Positions 35,727 through 44,862 of a stretch of 64,000 nt of DNA are shown here, piece after piece (positions within the stretch are counted from its first letter, which is position 1; each line of letters begins with the position of its first letter). A model generated the notes under the pieces. It saw only the letters and a program-made list of their open reading frames with translations. It was not told the DNA's origin and did no database searches. A program made the translations under genes and the position numbers. Source of the stretch: Streptomyces sp. CB02058 (GTDB lineage: Bacteria > Actinomycetota > Actinomycetes > Streptomycetales > Streptomycetaceae). The DNA is taken from assembly GCF_001905505.1 (NCBI RefSeq), contig NZ_LIPG01000010.1, positions 1 through 64,000 of the forward strand, given 5' to 3'.

Positions 35727-38036
35727 GTGGCAACGCTGACGAGCAACGGCCTGAGAACACCACTACGCGGCCACCAGACACTCGCCGTCGACGCCTGCGT
35801 GCACGAGTTCACCGCCGGCGCTCCCCGAGTGAGCGTCATCATGGCCACCGGAACGGGAAAGACCCTCGTCGCCCTCAACGCCGCCCAGGACACCGCTCCC
35901 CAGGGCAACGCGCTGATCGTGATGCCGACCCTGGACCTTCTCGAGCAGACGGCCGCCGTCTGGCAGAGCGAAGGCCGCCAGGGGATCTACCTGGGCTACT
36001 GCGGGCGCGACGAAACCCACGTCCGCTCGCTGCGTGGCGTTCTCGCGATGATCCACGACCCGGGCGAACTCGCCCGCCGTGCTGCTCGGAGCGACGGCCC
36101 GGTGAACGTCTTCTGCACCTACCACTCACTGAACCACCTGGCCCGAGCCCACCGCGACCACCTCCTGCCGCGCTGGGGCATCGTCATCTCCGACGAGGCC
36201 CACCGCACCGCCGGCAACCGCCACAAAGCCTGGGGCGTCATCCACGACAACCGCGCCCTGCCCGCCCGCCACCGTCTCTACATGACCGCCACCCCGCGCA
36301 TCTTCGATGAGAAAGCCGGCTCGCAGGCATCCCTCACCTGCGAAGTGGCCTCCATGGACGACCACAGCCTCTACGGCCCCGTCGTCTACCGCATCTCCCT
36401 CGCCGAAGCGATCGACCAAGGCCTGCTCGCGGACTACCGCATCGTCGCCGTCGAGATCAGCGACGCCGAACTGCACCGCGTCCTCAGATACGCCTCCATC
36501 GCATCCGCAGGCGCCGAAGGCCTGCGCGTGGCAGCCGCCCAGATCGCCCTGCTGCGCGCCCAGAAACGCTACGACCTACGGCGAACCCTGACCTTCCACC
36601 GCCTCATCGCATCCGCCAGCATCTTCGCCGAAACCCTCCACGAGACAGCAGCGCTCATGCCCCCCGAGACGCAGTCACCTCTTCTCGTCGGCACCGTCAA
36701 CGCCAAGCAGCGCCCCGCTCTCCGCCGAAAGTCACTCGCGGACTTCGGGTCCGTCCCCATCAACAGCACCAGCACCGGCATGGCCCTGCACCGAGCGGTC
36801 CTGACCAACTGCCGTTGCCTGGGCGAAGGTATTGACGTACCTAGTATCGACTCCATCGTCTTCGCCGACTCCAAACAGAGCTCCCTCGACATCGTCCAGG
36901 CCGTCGGTCGCGCACTGCGCCAGAACCCCGGCGACGACAAGATCTCCACCATCGTCGTCCCCGTCTTCATGGAACCGGGACAAGACCTCGAGGAAGGCGT
37001 CAAAGGAACCCGCTACCGCCTCCTTTACCAGGTCCTCATCGCCCTGAGCACCTACGACGAGCACGTCATCCACCGCGTCGAATGGGCCACCTCGGGCGGC
37101 GACTCCGAGGAGGACCTGGGAGTCGCCGCCCGCCCCGAACGCGCCGACGAGATCATCCCGCTGCTCGACCTCCAGGCCACCGGGGCACCCCACCGCGTAT
37201 GGCAGATCGGCTTCGAAAGCGCCCAGCGCTACCTCAACACCTACGGCCATCTCGACGTCCCCAGCCGCTACTTCGGACCCGACCGCTTCTATCTCGGCTG
37301 GTGGCTCGGCCGCCAGCGCTCCCTGCGCATCAACAACATGCTCCTGCCCGAACGCATCGAACAGCTCGACACTCTCGGCATGATCTGGCCCCACCCCCGC
37401 AGCAGCATCGAGTACAAACTGCAGATCGCCCGGGACTACAAAGCCCGCCACGGTCACCTCGCCCCACACACCGAAGAATCCTTCGGTGGCATCCGCCTCG
37501 GCCGCTGGATCGCAGACCGTCGCCGAGAAACAAGAAAACGCACCCTGCCCTACGGCTACCAGCGCGCCCTGAACGAGATCTACCCCTGGTGGAACACCTC
37601 CTGGCCAAAACACTGGCACCACACCTACGCCCAAGCCCTGGAAGCGGCCCGCACCGGCAACCTCACCTTCCCCGACCTGCGTCCCGACACCGACGAGACC
37701 CCCCTCACTCGCTGGCTGGACGCCCAGATCGACGCTCTCCCCACCCTCCACAGCGACCAGCACGAGCTCCTCGGCGCCCTCCCGGTCCGTCACCCTCTGG
37801 CCCTGCTACTGCGCCGCCCCCGCGGCCACGCACAATGGGCCTTCGCCAGAGGCCTACTCGCGGCACGCGCCTTCTGGCGCAGCCACCAGCACCTCGACGT
37901 CCCCTGGGACTACCTCTGCCCCCACACCGGACTCAACCTGGCGCTCTGGATCGCCAGCAAACGCCGCAACCCACTCCGGCTCACCCAAGAGCAGCGCCTC
38001 GCACTCGAAGCCCTCGACTTCCGCTGGATTCGCTGA
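35727..38036 (+). CDS. DEAD/DEAH-box helicase with helicase-associated (HA) repeats
   Basis: 769 aa from GTG 35727, which has AGGAGG 5 nt upstream. Superfamily 2 motifs: Walker A ATGTGKT (40-46), DEAH (156-159), TATPRIF (motif III) and QAVGRALRQ (motif VI). From about residue 490 two or more HA repeats follow (YLNTYGHLDVPSRY, YKARHGHLAPHTEE, FWRSHQHLDVPWDY, each near a W-L-x-R segment). Such helicases are common near the ends of Streptomyces linear replicons and on conjugative elements. It is divergent from the transposition operon and could be cargo. Confidence 0.88.
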   Translation: MATLTSNGLRTPLRGHQTLAVDACVHEFTAGAPRVSVIMATGTGKTLVALNAAQDTAPQGNALIVMPTLDLLEQTAAVWQSEGRQGIYLGYCGRDETHVRSLRGVLAMIHDPGELARRAARSDGPVNVFCTYHSLNHLARAHRDHLLPRWGIVISDEAHRTAGNRHKAWGVIHDNRALPARHRLYMTATPRIFDEKAGSQASLTCEVASMDDHSLYGPVVYRISLAEAIDQGLLADYRIVAVEISDAELHRVLRYASIASAGAEGLRVAAAQIALLRAQKRYDLRRTLTFHRLIASASIFAETLHETAALMPPETQSPLLVGTVNAKQRPALRRKSLADFGSVPINSTSTGMALHRAVLTNCRCLGEGIDVPSIDSIVFADSKQSSLDIVQAVGRALRQNPGDDKISTIVVPVFMEPGQDLEEGVKGTRYRLLYQVLIALSTYDEHVIHRVEWATSGGDSEEDLGVAARPERADEIIPLLDLQATGAPHRVWQIGFESAQRYLNTYGHLDVPSRYFGPDRFYLGWWLGRQRSLRINNMLLPERIEQLDTLGMIWPHPRSSIEYKLQIARDYKARHGHLAPHTEESFGGIRLGRWIADRRRETRKRTLPYGYQRALNEIYPWWNTSWPKHWHHTYAQALEAARTGNLTFPDLRPDTDETPLTRWLDAQIDALPTLHSDQHELLGALPVRHPLALLLRRPRGHAQWAFARGLLAARAFWRSHQHLDVPWDYLCPHTGLNLALWIASKRRNPLRLTQEQRLALEALDFRWIR

Positions 38037-38504
38037 CTCGCACACCATTCCTCCTTGCCGCAGTCAGCGAGCGGCAGAGCTGTTCACCCGCGGCTCTCCA
38101 CAAGAACTGCCGAGCGGATACTGGGTGCTGGAGCTCGCATGGTTGTCCGCGAAGTCACACACCGCTGCCCAGAGGTCTGGCTTGTTCATAGGCGCGGACT
38201 GAAGAGGTCCGGAATGCCCGACTATCCTTATCCCGCAAGGTGCAGAAGGCCGGGGCTTTGAGCGTCTCCCTTCACACTGTCGGCTTGTCCGCGGAGTCCT
38301 CTGCCGGGGGTTGGAGGCTTTCGTGTCCGGCCGTTCGATGTCCGGCCTCGTCCGGGTGGAGCTGGACCCGGGCCGAACGCCAGGCAACATCGAATGACAT
38401 GGTGCCACCGCTGGCCCGGGCAAGGCGCCAGGCTTGCCAGCTGGTCCGCGGTGCCAGTACGACGCGTAAGACGGTCAGCTTCATCAGCACTGTCTCCGTA
38501 TGCC
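38037..38504. other. Intergenic region with TTGTCCG-type repeats
   Basis: No gene. TTGTCCGCGAAGTC (38144) and TTGTCCGCGGAGTC (38285) are near-identical, and two TGTCCGGCC copies lie at about 38322-38346. They could be transposase-binding repeats of the other transposon end. This is a by-eye observation only. Confidence 0.3.
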
Positions 38505-39239
38505 TCAAGAGCCGGGAATCTGAGAGGGCGGCGTGACCGGACTGGGGACCTGGGCAGCGAGATCCGGTTCTCCGAAGTCGTGGAACAGCGAGCGCAGCGT
38601 GACCAGCAGCGCATCGGCATCAGCTTCGGAGAGGCGATCGATGAAGGTGTGGACGAGCTGCGCGATCACGACCCACCGCGACTGCGGGTTCCACCGCTGG
38701 ATCTCCTGCACAACCCCGTCCACGTCCAGACCGGGCGGCAGCACACCCAGACGGGCCGAGTTCTCGAGCATCAGATAGATCCGGGCCGAGGCAGGGGAGT
38801 GGAGGATCTTCTCGTGCATGAACCTCATACGTGCCTGTACCTGGCGCTGGGCCAGAGCATCGAGTTCCAGTTCCCGGCGTGCCTGGGCGATCTGCTCCGC
38901 GTACGTGCGGGCCTCCACCGCGACCGACACGCTTACGCGCGCCCAGCTGACCTCAAGTTCATTCGTCCGTAGCGGCAGCGAACGGGCAAGCAGACTGTTG
39001 ATCTCCTGCTCCGCAGCGGCCGGTCGCAGCACTGTGTGCCGTGCTGCGGCCTGTTCGGCCAGTACCCGAACGGTGCGGCTGGCCTCACCAGCGGGAAGAC
39101 GGGCCACGGGAGTGGAGCGAGGAGCACGCCACTCGGTGCGAAACGCCACGGTGAAGTCCAGCCCCGACTGCGAGCTGGTCACCTGGTCCTCGAAGAGCTC
39201 CGGCTGCTGGTCGCGCAGCCCCCACCTGAGCCAGCTCAC
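38505..39239 (-). CDS. Unassigned protein, possibly SPFH-like (operon gene 3)
   Basis: 244 aa. The first half has the alternating strand/helix pattern VTSSQSGLDFTVAFRTEWRA and a segment EVSWARVSVSVAVEARTYAE. A long charged helix then follows (IAQARRELELDALAQRQVQA), which resembles the stalk of SPFH/prohibitin-type scaffold proteins, and a C-terminal helical part FGEPDLAAQVPSP. Its ATG overlaps the stop of the upstream 766-aa gene (ATGA), so the two are tightly coupled. The SPFH suggestion is weak; otherwise unknown. Confidence 0.6.
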   Translation of the reverse strand: MSWLRWGLRDQQPELFEDQVTSSQSGLDFTVAFRTEWRAPRSTPVARLPAGEASRTVRVLAEQAAARHTVLRPAAAEQEINSLLARSLPLRTNELEVSWARVSVSVAVEARTYAEQIAQARRELELDALAQRQVQARMRFMHEKILHSPASARIYLMLENSARLGVLPPGLDVDGVVQEIQRWNPQSRWVVIAQLVHTFIDRLSEADADALLVTLRSLFHDFGEPDLAAQVPSPVTPPSQIPGS

Positions 39240-41536
39240 GGTGTTGGCCCACCGCGGCCCACGCGCACGGGCCGGTACAGGGCGACCGATCGGCTGCGGT
39301 CGTGATCCAGGAGATCGACCAGTTCGTGGCGCAGCCGAACCCGCTCAGGATCGGCATCGACAGCGGGCACGGGCTGCCACAGGTACAGGAGGTCACGCAG
39401 CCGGTGGCGGGGATGACTTCCACCTGCCCGCCCCGCGGTGTCTACCGCGCCGCGCAGCACGTTGAACACGACCGGCCGCTGATCCGGATACTCCACGGCG
39501 GCGTCCATCCACAGACTGACCGCCCGCGCGCTCTCGCTGGCCACTGAGCCAGAGTCCAGCAATGTGCGCCACCCGGAGACCAAATCCGCCGTCGGGAATT
39601 CCGGCTGGTCCGCCCCGGTGCTCAGGAGTACTGGCAGGCCGGGGTCCTCCTGCGAGAGCAGCGTTGCCAGCGCCAGGAAGGAACGACGGCCGGCCTCGGT
39701 CCGTGACGGGTCTGCCGAGCACCATTCCACCACCGAGCTGAACAGCGTCGGACGCGCCGAGGCGTCCGCCCACAGGTTCCGGACCGCCCTGTACAACGAG
39801 GCCTGTACGTCATCGTGGGCCGTCTCGGCGACATGGCGAAGCCGCCGCAGCGCTTTGCCGGTGTGCCGGCGGCCGAACTCGCCGGCGCAGACATCCACGG
39901 AAAGCTTCTGCAGCGCCGACCTGTCTGCGGCGGCGTTCTTCGACCAGCGCAACAACACGGCATGCACGAAACGGCTCATGGTCGGGTGAAGTGCTGCGGC
40001 GGAGATGAGGTCGACAGCTGTCGCCCACAGCGCGTCGTCCTTGCGCCATGCGATAACGACCTCTTCCAAGGGGTTGGCCTTGCCATGCCGCACAGCCCAC
40101 CGCACGGCGAACGTCCCGACCCGGTTGGCGAGCAGAAGACGGTCTTCCGGTGTGAACGTCTCCAGGAATTTCGTCGTCCTGGCGATGGGAGCCTTCGCCA
40201 TCCAGGCCAGAAAGTCTGTGCGCGCCATGGGCCGGTCGACCCAGAAGTAGTTGAGTACCGCGTCGTCCCAGCCGGGTTTGGAGAACTGAACCGTGTCGTC
40301 CTCAGTCAGCTCCGCATCGATCGAGTCGACCATCTCGATGACGCCGGGCGAACTCTGGCCTTCCAGAGCCACCGCCTCCCGCTCTTTGAGGTGGTCCGAC
40401 AGCTCCGCGGTCTGTGCGTATACGTGCGCTACAGGCGCGTTCCTGAACATGGCCGCCACGAGAAGGAAGTTCCGCTGGAAGCTGGTCCTGCCCTCCTTGC
40501 TATGCCACTGCAGCAGGCTGGAACGCCAGTTGTTGCGGGCCGCCACGACGTCCAGGACCTGCTGGGTGAATGCATCGGGAAGGGTGATCTCGCTGGCCGG
40601 GGAGACCCGGCGGGGGGCCCTGCTGGCGTTGAGGATCAGGCTGACGACTTGCAGGACATCGGCGGGAGGCTGGTTACACAGAAGACCTGTGATCCGGGTG
40701 TCCTGCACCCACCGGGAGGCATCCAGCTCAGGCGCCTCGGCACGAAGCCATGCAGTGGCGATCTCCGTGGGATCAGGCCGTCCCAGCAGGGGCACCACGC
40801 CGGACGGCGCACCCCGGCAGATCCTCGCCCACTGCTCCGGTGTCGTAAGAACGACCAGATGCGAGTTCCGCTTGCCCAGGGTGTACTGAATCTTGCCCAG
40901 AACCGCACCGAAGTCATCTGCGACCTCGAACTTTTCTTCATCCGCGGGCAGTTCCAGCAAGTACGCAACGTTCTCTTCCCGTGGCAGCCGGCGCACCGGG
41001 AACCGGCTCCCACCCCCGAAGCTGAGTGGTCCGACCCTTGCCCCTGTGCGCTGACGCAGATCAGCGAGCAGTGCCTGTGCGGTGAACGACCGTCCCGCAC
41101 CTGGCTCACGCAAAAGCACAACAACCGATCCCGGCTCCATGAGCAGCCTCAAAGCCGCCGCGTAGCCCTCCGGCGGTGCGAACACAGCCCGAACCGTGTC
41201 CAGATAGGCATCAGGCAGCTCGGAGTGCTCCAGCATCTGCTCCAGGACCGCGGTCAGCTTCACCCCGGTCATCTCACCGAAGTTGAACAGAGCCTCCTGC
41301 CGGAGGTCCGCAACTGCTCCGGCCAGGGCCAGCGCTTGCTTCATACCAGCCCCAAGGCCCCTGACCGCCTCGATGTCCTCCGGCGACAATCCCTCATACG
41401 CCGCCGGGCCTGGAACCGAACCGTTTCCACTGCCGGTCAAACCCGCCCGCCGCACTTCGCTTTCATGGCTCTCCGTACCAGAAGATGTGCCGGACAATGG
41501 CATGGGTGAGCCTTCTCCGGGCTCAGTCAAAGTCAT
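39236..41536 (-). CDS. Unassigned 766-aa protein with P-loop-like motif (operon gene 2)
   Basis: A disordered Ser/Gly-rich N-terminus is followed by a P-loop-like REPGAGRS (143-150, Arg in place of Lys) preceded by the strand SVVVLL. RNSHLVVLTTPEQW is a Walker B/sensor-like strand. The remaining 500 residues are helical, with Trp/Arg-rich blocks (VGTFAVRWAVRHGKANPLEE). The plan (NTPase-like module plus a large helical region) resembles STAND-type proteins, but the nucleotide site is unusual. Start chosen at ATG 41536 with GGAG upstream; ATG 41503 with GGAGAAGG is a good alternative. It is coupled to the next gene by ATGA and follows the small membrane gene by 56 nt. Confidence 0.7.
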   Translation of the reverse strand: MTLTEPGEGSPMPLSGTSSGTESHESEVRRAGLTGSGNGSVPGPAAYEGLSPEDIEAVRGLGAGMKQALALAGAVADLRQEALFNFGEMTGVKLTAVLEQMLEHSELPDAYLDTVRAVFAPPEGYAAALRLLMEPGSVVVLLREPGAGRSFTAQALLADLRQRTGARVGPLSFGGGSRFPVRRLPREENVAYLLELPADEEKFEVADDFGAVLGKIQYTLGKRNSHLVVLTTPEQWARICRGAPSGVVPLLGRPDPTEIATAWLRAEAPELDASRWVQDTRITGLLCNQPPADVLQVVSLILNASRAPRRVSPASEITLPDAFTQQVLDVVAARNNWRSSLLQWHSKEGRTSFQRNFLLVAAMFRNAPVAHVYAQTAELSDHLKEREAVALEGQSSPGVIEMVDSIDAELTEDDTVQFSKPGWDDAVLNYFWVDRPMARTDFLAWMAKAPIARTTKFLETFTPEDRLLLANRVGTFAVRWAVRHGKANPLEEVVIAWRKDDALWATAVDLISAAALHPTMSRFVHAVLLRWSKNAAADRSALQKLSVDVCAGEFGRRHTGKALRRLRHVAETAHDDVQASLYRAVRNLWADASARPTLFSSVVEWCSADPSRTEAGRRSFLALATLLSQEDPGLPVLLSTGADQPEFPTADLVSGWRTLLDSGSVASESARAVSLWMDAAVEYPDQRPVVFNVLRGAVDTAGRAGGSHPRHRLRDLLYLWQPVPAVDADPERVRLRHELVDLLDHDRSRSVALYRPVRVGRGGPTP

Positions 41537-41592
41537 GAAGAAATTCTCCGTCAACACGAATTGCCGCAGAGGTGGGATTCTTGTTCGAACCG

Positions 41593-42135
41593 TCAGCGGA
41601 TTTCGTCGATTTCAGCTCCGATGATCTCCGCACCCTCGCGGACGGTGCCCGCCCTCTGCCGCACGCTGACATCCGCCGACTCAGCGACACGGCGTACCTT
41701 CAGCGCTGCAGCCTTGCCGTGAACGTCATCGAGTACCTGCTCGATCCGAACCCCGCTCGCCGGCCGGTTCTCCCCAGCGAACGTCAGCCGCTGCCCCTCG
41801 ACTTCCTCCAGAACGGCGCGCAGCCCACCAAGGCTATGACGCAGCCGTTCGTCATCAGCCCTGATCAGCTCCCTGTGATCGTCATAGACGCCCAGGACTC
41901 CCAGCAGGGACTCGATCCGTTGCACACGCTCCGACGTCAGTGCCGAAGCATCAAAGACAGGAGGCCCCGGGGTGCCCACCACGACCGCAGGGGCCGATTC
42001 CAGCTCACCAGACCCCACCTCCTCACGGCGTAGGGCCCGGCGGTCCAGAACCGCACCGGCCCGTCCGTAGAGAAAGCCGAAAGCCTGTGTCAGAGCCGAC
42101 GCCGCCAGCACGGGAAATGTGAACGCGTCACTCAA
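41593..42135 (-). CDS. Small membrane/coiled-coil protein (operon gene 1)
   Basis: 180 aa from a TTG at 42135 with a strong GGGGAGGGG site 6 nt before it. One hydrophobic N-terminal segment (FPVLAASALTQAFGFLYG) anchors it. The rest is predicted helix with heptad-like charge (LTSERVQRIESLLGVLGVY, RLRHSLGGLRAVLEEVEGQR) ending in EGAEIIGAEIDEI. First gene of a three-gene operon. The 200 nt upstream are relatively AT-rich and probably hold the promoter. Family not recognised. Confidence 0.6.
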   Translation of the reverse strand: MSDAFTFPVLAASALTQAFGFLYGRAGAVLDRRALRREEVGSGELESAPAVVVGTPGPPVFDASALTSERVQRIESLLGVLGVYDDHRELIRADDERLRHSLGGLRAVLEEVEGQRLTFAGENRPASGVRIEQVLDDVHGKAAALKVRRVAESADVSVRQRAGTVREGAEIIGAEIDEIR

Positions 42136-42515
42136 ATCAAGCCCCTCCCCTAGAGCACACTGAAATACCCCCTGATGCTCACACCGCACAGAGTCTGGCT
42201 GCCGCAGAGCCGCACGACACGGGAAGCGGAAGGAATGACCGAAACTTCGCCATCCTGACAGAAATCGAACCCGAAACGAACACTCTCAAGATCAATTATC
42301 TTAAAAGGGGGCGCTGCCCAGCGCACACGCCCTACGTGGCTGCATCGTTCCAGGTTCGTGCAATGGCATGACAAGGGGTGCAGGGGCAGGCAAAGAGGCT
42401 GAAAAGCTCCCACGCCGCCGGTGCGCGCCTGATGCACCCTGCTAACGAAGAGAAGGTCCTCACCACCGCTCGGGGCGCCCACCTCGCACGCGAGGTGGGC
42501 GCCCTCGGCCCACCG
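42136..42515. other. Promoter-containing intergenic region
   Basis: No gene. An AT-rich island at 42255-42310 is a likely promoter for the minus-strand three-gene operon. Confidence 0.35.
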
Positions 42516-42650
42516 GTCCGGTACGTGGGGGAGTGGCTGGCCACCCAGCTGCGCTGGCAGCTGTCCGCGGACACGATCGAGCTGGAGGCGCTGAAAGTGT
42601 TCACCGAAGGGCCCTGCGAGGACACCGTCGTCTCCTGCAAGCCCGTCCCT
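42516..42650 (+). pseudogene. C-terminal remnant of a DUF1524-type HNH nuclease
   Basis: The frame gives VRYVGEWLATQLRWQLSADT and a tail with GPCEDTVVSCKPVP. It aligns with the C-terminus of the two intact exported HNH proteins nearby (DWTATKLRWKLSADQ and DWVATKLRWGLTVDQ). The HNH core and N-terminus are missing. Confidence 0.55.
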
Positions 42651-42738
42651 GGCTGCGGGGTGCCGGAGCCAGATGGCCCTGGCACCCCACAGTCAGCGTT
42701 GCTCCTGATTGCTCCGTATTGCCAGAGAGTCGTGTGTC

Positions 42739-42972
42739 ATGAGCCGAGGCCTGATCGTCGCGGACATGTAGAACGACTTCTGTGAGGGAAGGAGCGTCCC
42801 CGCCGCGGGCGGCGCGCGGATCGCCACCGCGATCGCAGGGATGGTGGAACAGAAGGAGGACGGCGACTGCCAGGTCGTCGTCGCGACCAGGGATCACCCC
42901 AACGACCCGGGAGGCCACTTCTCCGATACAGAGCGGCTTGCCCGGGAGGGCGACGGGCATAGCACAATGTAG
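42739..42972 (+). pseudogene. Nicotinamidase (PncA-like) N-terminal pseudogene
   Basis: MSRGLIVADM, TAG, NDFCEGRSVPAAGGARIATA, then VVVATRDHPNDPGGHFSD. This is the N-terminal half of an isochorismatase-fold nicotinamidase, whose catalytic Asp normally lies in DVQNDF. Here the Gln codon of that motif is TAG (42769-42771). The frame stops for good at 42972, before the Lys/Cys catalytic region. Confidence 0.7.
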
Positions 42973-43066
42973 CGACGGTGCGGCACACATGACCATCTGT
43001 CACCAGGGTCGCTGGTCTGGGACGATGAGCGTGCAACGATGCCTTCCCCCTTTTTGGAGCGCCCCG

Positions 43067-43795
43067 GTGACATCGCGCTGTCTCGTCCCTCTGTCCGCGA
43101 TAGTGCTCGCGGCTGCTCTGACTGCCTGTAACCCTCAGGCGGACGGCAAGCCTGCCGACGGTGCGCCCAGCTCTACCGCGTCCGCCGCGTCACCGGCTGC
43201 GGGTGGCCCTGCCCCCGGGGCCGGCAGCCTCAGCCTGCCCGATGCCATCGCCGCCCTCCCTGACGGTACGGAGAAGCGCGACGGATACGAGCGGGACAGC
43301 TTCAAGCACTGGGTCGACGAGGACGGCGACGGCTGCCCCACCCGGGCCGAGGTTCTTCTCGAGGAGGCCACCACGAAACCCGAGCAGGGCGAGCGCTGCG
43401 CGCTGGCCGGCGGTACGTGGATGTCCTACTACGACGAGGTCGAGATCACTGACGCGCGCAAGCTGGACATCGACCACATGGTTCCGCTTGCCGAAGCCTG
43501 GGACAGCGGCGCCTACGACTGGACACCCGAGCGCCGCCAGGCCTACGCCAACGACCTCGGCAGCCAGCGCTCCTTGGTCGCCGTCACCGCGAAGACCAAC
43601 CGCTCCAAGAGCGACAAGGACCCCGCCCAATGGCTGCCACCGGCCCTGGGCGCCCGGTGCCCCTACGCAGCCGACTGGACCGCGACCAAGCTCCGGTGGA
43701 AGCTGAGCGCGGATCAGAAGGAACGAGGCGCCCTGCTTGAGCTTGCGAAGGAGTGCCCTGACACCACAGTCGAGTTCGAAGAGGCTGGACAGTAA
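43067..43795 (+). CDS. Exported HNH nuclease lipoprotein (GmrSD-C/DUF1524 type)
   Basis: 242 aa from GTG 43067, preceded by GGAG 7 nt upstream. The signal peptide ends in the lipobox LTAC (PLSAIVLAAALTACNPQ), so it is probably anchored to the outer face of the membrane. A Pro/Ala/Ser linker leads to the HNH domain: YERDSFKHWVDEDGDGCPTR, DIDHMVPLAEAWDSGA (catalytic DHxxP), RRQAYANDLGSQRSLVAVT and AKTNRSKSDKDPAQWLPP. Homologous Streptomyces proteins are secreted DNases that can release nucleotides from external DNA. Closely related in the domain to the gene at 47524; a third, broken copy is at 42516. Confidence 0.88.
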   Translation: MTSRCLVPLSAIVLAAALTACNPQADGKPADGAPSSTASAASPAAGGPAPGAGSLSLPDAIAALPDGTEKRDGYERDSFKHWVDEDGDGCPTRAEVLLEEATTKPEQGERCALAGGTWMSYYDEVEITDARKLDIDHMVPLAEAWDSGAYDWTPERRQAYANDLGSQRSLVAVTAKTNRSKSDKDPAQWLPPALGARCPYAADWTATKLRWKLSADQKERGALLELAKECPDTTVEFEEAGQ

Positions 43796-44646
43796 ACGGT
43801 CAACACCTGGGTGCATATCTGCGCGTATGCCTGCTCCCGGTCGGGAGTAGCGAAGCCGGGGTGCAGGCTCAGTCGCCCTGCTCGCCCCGTGCGATCCGCT
43901 CTGCCCTTCCCGGGGCAGCGGGTGAGGTGCTTCCGATCCGGTACGTCGCCGTCACACGCGCCCGTCGGCGCCTCGGAATCGGCAGCCTGGGCTGGAAGGA
44001 CGACCCGACGGGCGGAAGCGACGCCGGGCGCACACCTCACCGCAGATTCGCGAGACCAAATGAGGGCGCGAGGGGAGAGGGCGGGGCGGCGGTGCCAGGC
44101 GACGGGACGTGTCCCTTACCGGCTTGACCGGCTCCAGGCGTGTGTTTCTTGCGGCAGCGCACGCGGGGCGCACGGAAGCAACAGGTATGGGCGTAGGAGC
44201 TGTTGTCAGTGCGCTGCGCTACGGTCATTTCCCCATTGTCGGGGTGTTTTGTTCCCGCCCGGCCTCTAGCTCAGGCCGGGCGGGAACGAGTGGCGCGCTC
44301 CCAGTTGGTTCTCGGCACGGGACCGGCCCCTTCCGGATGGAAGGACGACACCAAGGTGTCCTGTCTCCATTTGGGGGTCTCGCCGGTGGGAATGCAAGGA
44401 GAACCGGGAACTTCACCCGCCAAGAGCTACGGGCGTGCCCCACATGCGCGGGAACGGTCATCCCTGACCGCTGGGCGTACCTTCCACGCCTCGTAATGTT
44501 CCGTAATTCCATGATCACGTGGCGTTAGCGACCCCCGGCGGTACATGCTGATGCTCCCTCAGCAGCGGATCGGCACCCGCTCGTTGAAGGGGCCGCATCG
44601 ATGTGGCCTTCCGGATGTAGAGCAACACGACACACAAGGAAACGCG
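43796..44646. other. Gene-poor region
   Basis: No intact gene. At 43924-43992 a short frame reads EVLPIRYVAVTRARRRLGIG, like motif VI of UvrD helicases, probably a gene scrap. A hairpin lies at 44251-44287. The rest shows only weak, inconsistent frames. Confidence 0.35.
44251..44287. terminator. Hairpin, 15-bp arms, 7-nt loop
   Basis: GTTCCCGCCCGGCCT and its exact complement around CTAGCTC. A T-run (TGTTTTG) lies on its left flank, so it could terminate minus-strand transcription. No obvious gene ends next to it. Confidence 0.5.
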
Positions 44647-44862
44647 ATGAACAGCAAGTTGATAGCGGCAGCAATGGTGCTGTCGCTGGGCGTCCTCGGC
44701 TGGAGCGTGGCGATGGCGGCGATGGGGCACGCCGCCATCATCGCCACGCTGGCCCCGGTCCTCGGCCTCACCGTCACCCACGTCCTGGCCGGCTTCCGCA
44801 ACAAGTCCGCGGTCTCCAGCCCGGTCACAGCCGTGACCGACGAGGAGGACAGCGCCCCGTGA
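44647..44862 (+). CDS. Small two-helix membrane protein
   Basis: 71 aa, ATG with AAGGAAA upstream. Two adjacent hydrophobic stretches (LIAAAMVLSLGVLGWSVAMA and AAIIATLAPVLGLTVTHVLA) and a short charged tail. It overlaps the next gene by 4 nt (GTGA), so it is co-translated with the regulator-like protein. Function unknown; the three-gene arrangement suggests an envelope component paired with a cytoplasmic regulator. Confidence 0.7.
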   Translation: MNSKLIAAAMVLSLGVLGWSVAMAAMGHAAIIATLAPVLGLTVTHVLAGFRNKSAVSSPVTAVTDEEDSAP

